The position numbers and the translations under genes were made by a program. A DNA stretch of 64,000 nt from Pseudomonas sp. 10S4 (GTDB lineage: Bacteria; Pseudomonadota; Gammaproteobacteria; Pseudomonadales; Pseudomonadaceae), in the NCBI RefSeq assembly GCF_034344865.1, contig NZ_CP133774.1:2356001-2420000 (forward strand). Direction: 5' to 3'. Below, piece after piece: positions 45,916-57,147 of this stretch; positions within the stretch are counted from its first letter, which is position 1, and every line of letters begins with the position of its first letter. The notes under the pieces are model-generated. The model was not told the DNA's origin, searched no databases, and saw nothing but the letters and a program-made list of their open reading frames with translations.

Positions 45916-46836
45916 ATGAACATGCAATGGAATCTTGAGCAACTGCGTTTGTTTGTCAGCGTAGCGGAACAGCGTTCGTTTTCCGCGGTGGCGCGGGATC
46001 AGCGCAAGGCGCAGTCGGCAGTCAGCAGTTCGATTGCGTTGCTGGAGGAGGATTTGGGCGTGAGCCTGTTCGACCGCAGCAGCGGCCGCCAGCCGAAGCT
46101 GACCGAGGCCGGCAGTGCCTTGCTGGAAGAGGCGCGGGAAGTGCTGCGCCAGTGCGAACGCCTGAACGGTCGGGCGTTGGCAATGATGCGTGGTCAGGAG
46201 GCGCGTCTGCGCGTGGCGCAGGATGAGGCGATGCCTTATCAGCCCATCATCGAAAGCTTCGAAGCCCTGGCCGAGCAATTCCCCAGCCTTGAAGTGCAAC
46301 TGACCAGCGCCGCGCAAGGCGATGTCGCGCGCAAACTGGTGGAGCGGCGGGCTGATCTGGGGCTGCTGTTCTTTCACGACCAGATCCCCGAAGCGCTGGA
46401 GCGTCGGGTGGTGGGTAGCGTCGAAATGGTCACGGTCTGTGGCATAGGACACCCGTTGGCGGCGGCAGCTGAAGTGGACTGCCAGCAACTGGCGCAGCAT
46501 CGACAGTTGCTGATGTCTACGCAGTCCAGTGTCTATCCCGGCAGCGAGCCGGCGAGCCCGCAGGTCTGGCGTGCGGACAGTTTCTACGTGATGGCGGAAT
46601 GGTTGGTGCGTGGTCTGGGTTGGGCCTGGTTACCGCGCCATGTGGTGCAATACCCGGCCTATCAGGATCTGATGGTCGAACTGGTCAGCGAATGGACCCC
46701 GCCGGCACTGGTGGTGGAACTGGTCTGGCGTCGTGACGAACCGCTCGGCCCGGCGGCGCGTTGGTTGGCCGAACGTTTTGCCGTGCACTTGCAGGCGATC
46801 GGCTTAAAAACCGATAAACTCCGCCGCCATGAATAG
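45916..46836 (+). CDS. LysR-family transcriptional regulator
   Basis: 306 residues. N-terminal winged helix with QLRLFVSVAEQRSFSAVARDQ and SAVSSSIALLEEDLGVSLFDRS, then a substrate-binding domain (~88-300). The ligand is unknown. ATG 45916 is chosen; an upstream start at 45898 with GGAG is possible. It diverges from the SMR gene by about 100 nt, which suggests local control. Its end overlaps waaA by 8 nt. Confidence 0.9.
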   Translation: MNMQWNLEQLRLFVSVAEQRSFSAVARDQRKAQSAVSSSIALLEEDLGVSLFDRSSGRQPKLTEAGSALLEEAREVLRQCERLNGRALAMMRGQEARLRVAQDEAMPYQPIIESFEALAEQFPSLEVQLTSAAQGDVARKLVERRADLGLLFFHDQIPEALERRVVGSVEMVTVCGIGHPLAAAAEVDCQQLAQHRQLLMSTQSSVYPGSEPASPQVWRADSFYVMAEWLVRGLGWAWLPRHVVQYPAYQDLMVELVSEWTPPALVVELVWRRDEPLGPAARWLAERFAVHLQAIGLKTDKLRRHE

Positions 46837-48109
46837 AACTCTCTACACCGCGCTGTTTTACCTGGGGCTGCCACTGGTAGCGATTCGGCTGTGGCTGCGC
46901 TCGCGCAAGGCGCCGGCGTATGCCAAACGCATTGGCGAGCGGTTCTCCTACGGGATGCCGGTGATGAAGCCGGGCGGCATTTGGGTGCACGCGGTGTCGG
47001 TGGGCGAAAGCATTGCCGCCGCGCCGATGATTCGCGCCTTGCTGCAACGTTATCCAGCGCTGCCGATCACCGTGACCTGCATGACCCCGACCGGTTCGGA
47101 GCGTATTCAGGCGTTGTTTGCCAATGAACCGCGCATCCAGCACTGCTATTTGCCGTACGACTTGCCGTGCGCAGCGGCGCGGTTCCTTGATCGGGTTCAG
47201 CCGACGCTGGCGGTGATCATGGAAACCGAGCTGTGGCCCAACCACATTCATCAATGCGCCAAGCGCGGGATTCCGGTGGCGCTGGCCAATGCGCGACTGT
47301 CCGAACGTTCGGCCAAAGGCTATGGGCGCTTTCATAAACTGACCGGGCCGATGCTGGCCGAGATGAGTCTGTTTGCGGTGCAGACCGAGGCTGAGGCCGA
47401 GCGCTTCCGCTCGCTCGGCGCGCGTCCGGAAACCGTCGAGGTCACCGGTTCGATCAAGTTTGACCTGACCATCGACCCGCAATTGCTCCTGCGCGCCACC
47501 GAGTTGCGTGGGCAATGGCAGGCGATGGAGCGTCCGGTGTGGATTGCCGCCAGCACCCACGAAGGTGAAGACGAAGTGGTGCTGGCTGCGCATCAACAGC
47601 TGCTGGCCAGTCATCCTGATGCGTTGCTGATTCTGGTGCCGCGGCACCCGGAGCGTTTCAATTCGGTGTTCGAGTTGTGCAAGCAGCAGGGTTTTGCCAC
47701 GGTGCGTCGTTCCAGTGGCGAGCCGGTCACAGCCGCTACTTCGGTGCTGCTGGGCGACACCATGGGCGAGTTGCTGTTTCTCTATGCCTTGGCTGACAGC
47801 GCTTTTGTCGGCGGCAGTCTGGTGCCCAATGGCGGGCATAACCTGCTGGAACCGGCGGCGCTGGCCAAGCCGGTTTTGAGTGGTCCGCACCTGTTCAACT
47901 TCCTCGAAATCGCCGCGCAGTTGCGCAGCGCTGGCGCGTTGGCCGAGGTCGATGATGCTGAAGGTTTGGCGTTGGCGGTGCAGCGGTTGTTCGAATTGCC
48001 GCGCGATGCGCAGCGGATGGCAGAAGCAGGATTGAAAGTGATGCGTACTAATCAGGGCGCGTTGCAGCGGTTGCTTGATGGGTTGGGAAGATTGGTCGAC
48101 AAAACCTGA
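46829..48109 (+). CDS. waaA: 3-deoxy-D-manno-octulosonic acid (Kdo) transferase
   Basis: Adds Kdo residues to lipid IVA at the inner membrane, the first committed core step. 426 residues. N-terminal membrane anchor (LYTALFYLGLPLVAIRLWL), GT30 acceptor region IWVHAVSVGESIAA (~50), and donor region VGGSLVPNGGHNLLEPA (~328). The start overlaps the LysR gene. Upstream LPS supply genes are elsewhere in the window. Confidence 0.96.
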   Translation: MNRTLYTALFYLGLPLVAIRLWLRSRKAPAYAKRIGERFSYGMPVMKPGGIWVHAVSVGESIAAAPMIRALLQRYPALPITVTCMTPTGSERIQALFANEPRIQHCYLPYDLPCAAARFLDRVQPTLAVIMETELWPNHIHQCAKRGIPVALANARLSERSAKGYGRFHKLTGPMLAEMSLFAVQTEAEAERFRSLGARPETVEVTGSIKFDLTIDPQLLLRATELRGQWQAMERPVWIAASTHEGEDEVVLAAHQQLLASHPDALLILVPRHPERFNSVFELCKQQGFATVRRSSGEPVTAATSVLLGDTMGELLFLYALADSAFVGGSLVPNGGHNLLEPAALAKPVLSGPHLFNFLEIAAQLRSAGALAEVDDAEGLALAVQRLFELPRDAQRMAEAGLKVMRTNQGALQRLLDGLGRLVDKT

Positions 48110-48126
48110 ATCTGTCACTGATTCAT

Positions 48127-48259
48127 TGTGGCGAGGGAGCTTGCTCCCGTTCGGCTGCGAAGCAGTCGTGAAATCAGCCAATGCGGTCTCCCTGTCAGAC
48201 CGCATGCTCAGGTTTTAGGGCCGCTTCGCAGCCCAGCGGGAGCAAGCTCCCTCGCCACA
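48127..48259 (+). repeat. REPIN between waaA and tolC
   Basis: Inverted arms TGTGGCGAGGGAGCTTGCTCCC at 48127 and GGGAGCAAGCTCCCTCGCCACA ending 48259, between the convergent genes waaA and tolC. No T-tract terminator is apparent. Confidence 0.85.
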
Positions 48260-48282
48260 GGAAAGCCCTGCGGCGAAATCCC

Positions 48283-49716
48283 TTATGGGCGGGCCTTGAG
48301 TTGTTCCGCCGCAGCCTTCGCCAAATCCGGTGGCAGAAAGTCTTTGTCCGGATTGTAGTCAGCCTTGAGATAGCGCGACAAATCCTGCAAATCCCCCGGG
48401 TTTAACGTGCCCGCCGCCTGCTTCAAGCGCAGGTTGTCGAGGATGTAGTCGTAACGGGTGTTGTTGTAGTTACGTACCGAGGTGTACAGCTGACGCTGGG
48501 CATCGAGCACGTCGACGATGTTGCGCGTCCCCACCTGATAACCGATTTCGGTCGCTTCCACCGCGCTCTGGTTGGAGATGATCGACTGCTTGCGCGCCTG
48601 TACCTGCTCGACGTCGGTGTTCACCGCGCGGTGCAGGTTGCGGGTGTTTTCGACGATTTGCCGGCGTAGGCCTTCACGCTGTTGTTCGGACTGGTCGAGG
48701 CGTGAGGAAGACTCGCGCACCTGGGAGCTGGTCAGCCCGCCGCTGTAGATCGGAATGCTCAGCTGCAGGGCCAGCGTGCGTTGCTCGACGTTGCCGCCGT
48801 AAGGCGTACCGAAGGCACTCGGGTTGCCGAAGCCCAGCGCATCGTTGTCGCCTTTCTCGTACTTCGCCACGGCGTCCAGGGTCGGTGCGTGACCGGCCTT
48901 GCGCTGCTTGAGGGTTTGTTCGGCGGCGCTGACGGCGTAGTTGCTGGCCAACAGGTTGAGGTTCTGTCGGGCGGCGGTGTCGACCCAAGCCTTGGCGTCG
49001 TTCGGCGTCGGCGGCAGGATCGGCAAGGTGTGGACGATGCCCTGGATCGAGTTGTACTGACGGTTGGTCAGGGTGATCAGCGCTTCGAACGCATCATCCA
49101 CCTGACGCTGGGCCAGGATTCGGTTGGCCCGCGCCGTGTCGTAACTGGCCTGGGATTGCAGCACGTCGGTCTTGTCCGACAGGCCCACATCAAAGCGCTC
49201 ATTGGACTGGTCGAGCTGACGTTTGAACGCCGCTTCTTCAGCCTTGGTCGAGGCCAGGTTGTCCCGGCTGCGCAGCACGTTGAAGTAGTTTTCAGCGGTT
49301 TGCAGGATCAGGTTCTGCTCGGTCGCCGAGAGTTGCAGGGCAGCTTGCTCGTTGACGTCCTTGGCAGCCTGGAACTGGAACCAGCGATCGGCGCGGAACA
49401 GTGGCTGGGACAGGGTTGCCTGATACGAATGAGCGCTGCGGTTGGCAGTGGCCGCAGGCTGGTCGAGCTGGGTGCGCACATCGGCCACTTCAGCGCCGCC
49501 GGAGATGTTTGGCAGCAACCCGGCACGGGCCTGGGGCACGACTTCTTTCTGAGCGCCATACTGGGCGCGCGCGGCGGCCAGGTCGGCGTTGTTATCCACC
49601 GCTTCCTGGTAGACGCTGACCAGGTCGGTTTTGGTGGATAAGGGCGCTTCTGCTGCCCAGGCCATTCCATTGGACGCACAAGACACGGCAAGGGCCAGTG
49701 AGAGTTTGCGCAGCAT
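48283..49716 (-). CDS. tolC: TolC-family outer-membrane channel
   Basis: 477 residues. Sec signal peptide MLRKLSLALAVSCASNGMAWAA. TolC type I secretion/efflux family: two OEP repeats with long coiled-coil helices (~25-230 and ~240-440), motifs RANRILAQRQVDDAFEALI and VGTRNIVDVLDAQRQLY. It works with inner-membrane pumps and adaptors to export drugs or proteins. Position next to thiC matches PA4974 (OpmH). Divergent from the thiC riboswitch leader. Confidence 0.93.
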   Translation of the reverse strand: MLRKLSLALAVSCASNGMAWAAEAPLSTKTDLVSVYQEAVDNNADLAAARAQYGAQKEVVPQARAGLLPNISGGAEVADVRTQLDQPAATANRSAHSYQATLSQPLFRADRWFQFQAAKDVNEQAALQLSATEQNLILQTAENYFNVLRSRDNLASTKAEEAAFKRQLDQSNERFDVGLSDKTDVLQSQASYDTARANRILAQRQVDDAFEALITLTNRQYNSIQGIVHTLPILPPTPNDAKAWVDTAARQNLNLLASNYAVSAAEQTLKQRKAGHAPTLDAVAKYEKGDNDALGFGNPSAFGTPYGGNVEQRTLALQLSIPIYSGGLTSSQVRESSSRLDQSEQQREGLRRQIVENTRNLHRAVNTDVEQVQARKQSIISNQSAVEATEIGYQVGTRNIVDVLDAQRQLYTSVRNYNNTRYDYILDNLRLKQAAGTLNPGDLQDLSRYLKADYNPDKDFLPPDLAKAAAEQLKARP

Positions 49717-49911
49717 TTAGCCATCCCTAAAATTACGCTGATAATTTGAGCGCCAAAGGTACGGCGCGGCGTCGTACAGCGTCAAGGCGCGGCACGGCGT
49801 AGCGAGTGTAGTTGCGCACACGTTTGGCAACAATCCTGTAATTACGCCATTCATCATGGTGTTTACCGCGGTGTTGGCGTTCTTTGCCAGTTGTGTCTAG
49901 ACTGGCCGGGT

Positions 49912-50002
49912 TCTTGTCGGGGTGCCTTGCTATGAGGCTGAGATCGAATAATTTCGGATCCCGTTGAACCTGATCAGGTTAGCGCCTGCGTAGGGAACAA
50001 GA
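49912..50002 (+). ncRNA. TPP riboswitch (THI element)
   Basis: Closing stem TCTTGT/ACAAGA (49912-49917 with 49997-50002). Conserved cores are GGGGTGCC, GGCTGAGA, GGATCCCGTTGAACCTGATCAGG and GTAGGGAACAAG, split across the usual P2-P5 arms. It binds thiamine diphosphate and represses thiC when thiamine is sufficient. A 174-nt stretch to the thiC ATG forms the expression platform. The 195 bp before it (49717-49911) hold the tolC promoter side and nothing else I can name. Confidence 0.97.
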
Positions 50003-50143
50003 TTTCTCGTCACCCGGCGAGTCCTCTTGTGCTTCGTCCGGGATGTTGTTCGACAATCGAACACCCCTCGAGCACTGAGCACAGCACAGCTGGTATTCCA
50101 GCGCCCGTGCGTCCATTCGATTACAGGTTCGCTCCGACAATAA

Positions 50144-52066
<1,923 letters not shown>

Positions 52067-52083
52067 TCCCGTATTGATCACCC

Positions 52084-52214
52084 TGTGGCGAGGGGCTTGC
52101 CCCCGTTCGGCTGCGAAGCAGTCGCAAATCCGGCGATGAGTTCTGACTGACAGATCTCGGTTGTCTGTTTTGGGGTTGCTGCGCAATCCAACGGGGGCAA
52201 GCCCCCTCGCCACA
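52084..52214 (+). repeat. REPIN between thiC and cytX
   Basis: A TGTGGCGAGGGGCTTGCCCCC arm at 52084 and an inverted CCCCCTCGCCACA arm ending 52214. Because it lies inside the thiC-cytX unit, it may attenuate or stabilise the transcript. Confidence 0.8.
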
Positions 52215-52264
52215 AGGGATCTGTGGGTCAACACAACAACAAATGTCCCTCTGAGATAACACCC

Positions 52265-53557
52265 TTGAGCATTCAACCCAGCACTTATTCCCCTGATATC
52301 GCGGTGCCGACCGACAAACGTGTGTTCGGCGGCCGCGATCTGTTTTCCCTGTGGTTTTCCCTCGGCATCGGCCTGATGGTCTTGCAGACCGGTGCTTTGC
52401 TCGCGCCAGGTCTGGGACTGTCCGGCTCGCTGCTGGCGATCTTTCTCGGCACGTTGGTCGGCGTTTTGCTGCTGGCTGCGGTCGGCGTGATCGGCAGCGA
52501 CACCGGCCTGTCGTCGATGGCCGCGCTCAAACTCAGCCTCGGCGTGAAAGGCGCGAGCCTGCCGGCGATGCTGAACCTGCTGCAACTGATCGGTTGGGGC
52601 TCGTTCGAAATCATCGTCATGCGCGATGCCGCCAGCCTGCTCGGCGCTCGCGCCTTTAGCGAAGGCAGTTTGCTGTCGAACCCTCTGCTCTGGACCCTGG
52701 TGTTCGGCGCACTCGCGACCTTGCTCGCGGTCAGCGGCCCGCTGACGTTCGTGCGCAAGATCCTGCGCAAGTGGGGCATCTGGTTGCTGCTGGCGGCATG
52801 CATCTGGCTGACCTGGAACCTGTTTGCCAAGGCCGATCTGGCGGCGCTGTGGGCGCAGGCGGGTGACGGTTCGATGCCATTCGCCGTGGGTTTTGACATC
52901 GCCATCGCGATGCCGCTGTCCTGGCTGCCGCTGATTGCCGACTACTCGCGTTTCGGCAAGCGTGCGAAAAACGTCTTCGGCGGCACCGCGCTGGGCTTCT
53001 TTATCGGTAATTTCTGGTTGATGAGCCTCGGCGTGGCTTACACGTTGGCTTTCGCACCGAGCGGTGAAGTGAATGCCTTGCTGTTGGCGCTGGCCGGTGC
53101 TGGCCTGGGGATTCCGCTGCTGCTGATTCTGCTGGATGAGTCAGAAAACGCCTTTGCCGATATTCACTCGGCGGCGGTATCGAGCGGGATTCTGTTGCGC
53201 TTGAAAGTCGAACATCTGGCCTTGGCCATCGGCGTTATTTGCACGCTGATCGCTTGCCTGGCGCCATTGGCCCAGTACCAGAACTTCCTGTTGTTGATCG
53301 GTTCGGTGTTTGCGCCGCTGTTCGGTGTGGTGCTGGTGGATCACTTCATCCTGCGTAAACGCAGCAGCCAGGTGGCGTCAGCCGCGTTGCGCTGGCCGGC
53401 GTTGCTCGCCTGGCTGGGCGGCGTGAGCACTTATCATCTGCTGGCCAATCTCTATCCGGACATCGGCGCAACCCTGCCGTCGCTGGTACTGGCAGGGCTG
53501 CTGCAGCTTGTGCTCGGTCGAGCCTTCAGTTACGGCCGGGAAACAGCTCGGGCCTGA
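52265..53557 (+). CDS. cytX: Putative hydroxymethylpyrimidine transporter CytX
   Basis: NCS1-like permease, 430 residues, about twelve membrane segments. The core RVFGGRDLFSLWFSLGIGLMVLQ and FDIAIAMPLSWLPLIADYSRFG (~215-236) are typical of the CytX branch. Association with thiC supports import of the thiamine pyrimidine precursor. Start: TTG 52265 (MSIQPSTYSPDIAVP) agrees with the usual family start; a GTG at 52223 with AAGGGA nearby is the alternative. Its 3' end overlaps the convergent RsiV-like gene by 32 nt. Confidence 0.88.
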   Translation: MSIQPSTYSPDIAVPTDKRVFGGRDLFSLWFSLGIGLMVLQTGALLAPGLGLSGSLLAIFLGTLVGVLLLAAVGVIGSDTGLSSMAALKLSLGVKGASLPAMLNLLQLIGWGSFEIIVMRDAASLLGARAFSEGSLLSNPLLWTLVFGALATLLAVSGPLTFVRKILRKWGIWLLLAACIWLTWNLFAKADLAALWAQAGDGSMPFAVGFDIAIAMPLSWLPLIADYSRFGKRAKNVFGGTALGFFIGNFWLMSLGVAYTLAFAPSGEVNALLLALAGAGLGIPLLLILLDESENAFADIHSAAVSSGILLRLKVEHLALAIGVICTLIACLAPLAQYQNFLLLIGSVFAPLFGVVLVDHFILRKRSSQVASAALRWPALLAWLGGVSTYHLLANLYPDIGATLPSLVLAGLLQLVLGRAFSYGRETARA

Positions 53558-54272
53558 GAATACCGTTGAGGCGCGGGTAAGGGATCTTCAGTTCAGTGTG
53601 GCCCAGGGCGTACGGCGCAATGGTGCTCACGTTGTACTTGAGGATCACCGCGCCGTAGGTCAGTGCCACGAGTGGGGTTTTCACAAACGGCCAGCTCTTG
53701 ACGAACTCGGGTTCCTGATCGAGCTTGGTGCTGATCAGCCAGCTGTTGTGCGCCACTTGCGCAGCTTTCCAGAATGCATCTTCCTGCCCCGGCAACAACA
53801 TATCCGACAGGGTCAGCACCTTGTGCTGCTGGCGCGAGTAGTTGATGAAAGCGCGGCCCGGCGTGCCATGTTCGTCGCCGGTGTCGAGGTAACTGGACAA
53901 TTCAACGATCACCAAGCCGTCATGCTGCTCACGTACCTTGGCTTGCAAGTAGATGCTGGTGTGCGGATCGGCGGTGCGCAAAAACTGTTCGCGGTAGGCG
54001 GCCAGGGTCGGTGCAACTGGGGCGCCGGGCGTAGTTTGGGTCAATTGCAGCAGGCGTTTTTCGACGATGCCGTCCAACTGTGGCTCCGCAGAAAAATGCA
54101 CCGTATCGATGTTCACCAACGGGCATTCAGGCGTGGAGCAACCTGGCTTCAAGGTTTCCGAGGCATCGCGGGTCGAGTCCAGCGGTGTCCGGTAGTTGGG
54201 TTGGAACAGGCTCTGGCAGGCGCCCAAGGTCAGGGCGATGGCGGCCACGGAGGCGATTTTAAAAAGCGACAT
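53526..54272 (-). CDS. RsiV/DUF3298-like lipoprotein (PA4972-like)
   Basis: 248 residues with a lipoprotein signal peptide MSLFKIASVAAIALTLGAC (lipidated Cys ~19). The mature domain has the DUF3298/RsiV-like pattern: DTVHFSAEPQLD, RAFINYSRQQHKVLTLSDMLLPG (~165) and a C-terminal APYALGHTELKIPYPRLNG. It resembles the extracytoplasmic, lysozyme-binding part of RsiV but has no anti-sigma domain. Function unknown. The last 32 nt overlap the cytX end. Confidence 0.85.
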   Translation of the reverse strand: MSLFKIASVAAIALTLGACQSLFQPNYRTPLDSTRDASETLKPGCSTPECPLVNIDTVHFSAEPQLDGIVEKRLLQLTQTTPGAPVAPTLAAYREQFLRTADPHTSIYLQAKVREQHDGLVIVELSSYLDTGDEHGTPGRAFINYSRQQHKVLTLSDMLLPGQEDAFWKAAQVAHNSWLISTKLDQEPEFVKSWPFVKTPLVALTYGAVILKYNVSTIAPYALGHTELKIPYPRLNGILRPELFPGRN

Positions 54273-54484
54273 GGGCGTCCTTCATAAAACAGGGAAAGGC
54301 GAAAAGTTACCGCTTCGACTGTCAACGAAGCAGTCAGTTCGCCACTAAGCTAATTAGAGTTGGTTTCGCCCTCACCGTCTATCCCGATGACGGTAAAGGG
54401 GCTGCATCAAACGTCGCGAGCGCGTTAGGATGGCGCGAAGTCGAGGTTGGAACCTCGTAACGGAAGCAGTAAACGAGGATTGTC

Positions 54485-55102
54485 ATGACTGATTTTGCCA
54501 ACGCCATTCCAACCACCGTTGATATCGTTCAGCGCGAAAGATGCTACGAGGGCTTCTACAAACTCGATCGTCTGCATTTGCGCCACGAATTGTTCGCCGG
54601 TGGCATGAGTCGCGAGATCAATCGTGAAGTGTTCGTTCGCCACGATGCAGTCTGCGTGCTGCCTTACGATCCGCAGCGCGACGAAGTGGTGCTGATCGAG
54701 CAGTTTCGGGTCGGCGCCATGGGCAAGACCGACAACCCGTGGCTGATCGAGCTGGTCGCTGGTCTGATCGACAAAGACGAAGTGCCGGAAGAAGTTGCTC
54801 ACCGTGAAGCGCAGGAGGAAGCTGGGCTTGTGTTCGGGGCGCTTTGGCCGATGACCAAATATTTTCCATCGCCGGGCGGCAGCAACGAATTCGTGCACTT
54901 GTTCCTCGGGCGTTGTGAAACAAACGGAGTAGGGGGGCTGCATGGACTGGCAGAAGAAGCGGAAGATATCCGTGTCACGGTCTGGGCCTTCGAAGATGCC
55001 CTGCAGGCCGTACGCGATGGACGAATTGCCAACGCGGCCAGCATCATTGCTTTGCAATGGCTTGCTTTGAACCGCGCTGAAGTGAGGGGGTTATGGTCGT
55101 AA
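54485..55102 (+). CDS. nudF: ADP-ribose pyrophosphatase NudF
   Basis: Nudix hydrolase, 205 residues, that cleaves ADP-ribose to AMP and ribose-5-phosphate. The Nudix box G.....E.......RE..EE.G spans ~97-119 (GLIDKDEVPEEVAHREAQEE then AGL). Catalytic-fold context QFRVGAMGK and ELVAGLIDK precede it. It overlaps the next gene by 10 nt; the same pair occurs as PA4971-PA4970. Confidence 0.94.
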   Translation: MTDFANAIPTTVDIVQRERCYEGFYKLDRLHLRHELFAGGMSREINREVFVRHDAVCVLPYDPQRDEVVLIEQFRVGAMGKTDNPWLIELVAGLIDKDEVPEEVAHREAQEEAGLVFGALWPMTKYFPSPGGSNEFVHLFLGRCETNGVGGLHGLAEEAEDIRVTVWAFEDALQAVRDGRIANAASIIALQWLALNRAEVRGLWS

Positions 55103-55545
55103 ACAAGCTGCGCGATCGCTATCGGGTGGACCTCGTGGGGCTGCAAGCCTCCTGCGAGGCAAACTACGCGCGTTTGATGCGACTGTTGCCGGACATGCGC
55201 AGCGAGCCTGAGGCGCGGCGCATTGCCGTGACTCAGGGCGATCAGATGCTCGGTGTTCTGGCGCTGGAAGTGCTGCAAGTCTGTCCGTACACCACGACGT
55301 TGCAAGTGCGCCAGGAACACAGCCTGCCGTGGCTGCCGGTGCCGCAACTGGAAGTTCAGGTCTACCACGATGCGTGCATGGCCGAGGTCGTTAGCGCCGA
55401 ACATGCAAGACGCTTCCGGGGCATCTATCCTTACCCGAACGCCGCGATGCATCAGCCAGATGAAAAGGCGCAGCTCAATTTGTTCCTGGGGGAATGGCTG
55501 AGTCACTGCCTGGCGTGTGGGCACGAGTACGCCGTCGTTCGATAG
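55093..55545 (+). CDS. DUF1249 protein (PA4970-like)
   Basis: 150 residues, soluble. Starts MVVNKLRDRYRVDLVGLQASCEANYARLMRLLPDMR. The pattern VYHDACMAEVVSAEHARRFRG followed by YPNAAMHQPDEKAQLNLFLGEWL is the DUF1249 signature. Function unknown; always close to nudF and cpdA in pseudomonads as I recall. Co-transcribed with nudF by overlap. Confidence 0.88.
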   Translation: MVVNKLRDRYRVDLVGLQASCEANYARLMRLLPDMRSEPEARRIAVTQGDQMLGVLALEVLQVCPYTTTLQVRQEHSLPWLPVPQLEVQVYHDACMAEVVSAEHARRFRGIYPYPNAAMHQPDEKAQLNLFLGEWLSHCLACGHEYAVVR

Positions 55546-55644
55546 ATGTGAACTGCGTCCGGTTCAGCGGTTTCCTCTTTTGATCTTCCCCCAGCATAAT
55601 TGCGGCCTATATTTAATCCCGCGATCACGCCCAGGGAGAACGCC

Positions 55645-56460
55645 TTGCCGAGCGTATCCACATTGACCACCGCCGATTCGGCGTTGCTGGTACAGCTGTC
55701 CGACAGTCACCTGTTTGCCGAGGCGGACGGCACGCTGCTGGGCATGAACACGCGCGACAGCCTGCAAAAGGTCATTGATCTGGTCCGGCAGCAACAGCCG
55801 CAGATCGATTTGATCATTGCCAGTGGCGACATTTCCCAGGACGGGACGCTGGAGTCGTATCAGCAGTTTCGCGACTTGACCCGACAGCTTGATGCGCCGG
55901 CGCGGTGGATTCCTGGCAATCATGATGAACCGATGATCATGGCTGAGGCGGCGGTGCAGAGTTCGCTGCTGGAGCCGGTTGTGGACGTTGGCAATTGGCG
56001 GGTGACATTGCTGGATTCGGCGGTGCCGGGTTCGGTGCCGGGGTATTTGCAGGATGAGCAGTTGCAGTTGTTGGCGCGTTCATTGAGTGAGGCGCCGGAG
56101 CGGCATCATCTGGTGTGTTTCCATCATCATCCGGTGTCGATTGGTTGTGCCTGGATGGAGCCGATCGGGTTGCGTAATCCTGAGGCTTTGTTTGCGGTGC
56201 TGGATCGGTTTCCTCAGGTGCGTGCGGTTTTGTGGGGGCATGTGCATCAAGAGATCGACCAGATGCGCGATGGTGTGCGGCTGATCGCTTCGCCTTCGAC
56301 GTGTATTCAGTTTGAGCCGGGGAGTGAGGATTTTAAGGTGGGGGAGCAGGCGCCGGGGTATCGGTGGTTGCGGCTTTTGCCTGATGGTCTGATTGAGACT
56401 GGGGTTGAGCGTGTTGTCGGGTTCGATTTTACGGTTGATTACGGTTCCAACGGGTACTGA
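55645..56460 (+). CDS. cpdA: 3',5'-cyclic-AMP phosphodiesterase CpdA
   Basis: Calcineurin-type metallophosphoesterase that degrades cAMP and so tunes Vfr/CRP signalling. 271 residues from TTG 55645, chosen for the GGGAG ribosome site 6-10 nt upstream. Motifs: VQLSDSHLF (~15), ASGDISQDG (~58), PGNHDEP (~90), FHHHP (~160) and GHVHQE (~200). The 3' third uses many more TTG and GGT codons than the 5' part, a local composition shift. Last gene of the nudF set. Confidence 0.93.
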   Translation: MPSVSTLTTADSALLVQLSDSHLFAEADGTLLGMNTRDSLQKVIDLVRQQQPQIDLIIASGDISQDGTLESYQQFRDLTRQLDAPARWIPGNHDEPMIMAEAAVQSSLLEPVVDVGNWRVTLLDSAVPGSVPGYLQDEQLQLLARSLSEAPERHHLVCFHHHPVSIGCAWMEPIGLRNPEALFAVLDRFPQVRAVLWGHVHQEIDQMRDGVRLIASPSTCIQFEPGSEDFKVGEQAPGYRWLRLLPDGLIETGVERVVGFDFTVDYGSNGY

Positions 56461-56815
56461 GTTTTGGGTGTATATCCGTTGCTGCGGTAACGGCTTCTTA
56501 TGGTTTCGCTCTTACAGCGAGTCCCTTTTGGCAAACGCCCCAAAAGGAACCAAAAGGTCTCGCCCCGAGCGTCCGGCCCCTCGCTTAGGCTCGGCGTTCC
56601 TTCGTTCCGGTATTCATCTGGGGGCATCGCCTCCGGTCGGCTTCGCTTCGACCTCCTCTCGATGTGTGCGGCTTCGCCGCACGGCGCTACGCGCCCACCC
56701 CCAGATGAACACCTCCACTCAGCCTCCCGAAGGGGCGGGCAGAGCAAGATCAAGATCAAGATCAAGAGCAGGCGAGCTAACGCTCGGCCTAATGAGTGGT
56801 GAAGAGCGGAGCGGT
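56461..56815 (+). repeat. Interspersed repeat region with an AAGATC microsatellite
   Basis: Non-coding DNA with several hairpins: GTTTCGCTCTTACAGCGAG, CCTTTTGGCAAACGCCCCAAAAGG, CGGCTTCGCCG. A short tandem AAGATC repeat lies at about 56748-56768. I recall a closely similar stretch as a multicopy Pseudomonas repeat. It begins immediately after cpdA and could serve as its 3' processing site. No gene is apparent. Confidence 0.55.
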
Positions 56816-57092
56816 GTACGCCGCTCTGCTTTTGATTCTGCTTTTGTAGGAGCGAGGCTTGCCCGCGAAGGCGGCCTGCCAGCCGACCCATATCTTTCGG
56901 ATGTACTCGGTCCAATTGTGGGAGCGAGCCTGCTCGCGATGACGTCCTCGCAAACGACGCTGTTTAATGGTCAGCAAAAATTTCGGAGCCTTCCCACGAT
57001 GTTTTCAGGTTGCCCGTCGGACGTGGCATCTCTAGCCTTTTGTCTGTCGCTGACACATTCAGCGATCGGGCTTCGCGGCTCGCTTTCTCAGG

Positions 57093-57098
57093 CATAAT
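57093..57098 (+). promoter_or_regulatory. Candidate -10 box, DUF6124 cassette 1
   Basis: GCATAATCGCC, conserved in both cassettes (second copy at 57851-57856) while flanks differ. It would start a transcript about 45 nt before the leader stem. No convincing -35. Confidence 0.4.
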
Positions 57099-57147
57099 CG
57101 CCCCGCCTAAACAGCAGCGCTTTCGGGTGTCTGTCGTTTCGTGTCAT

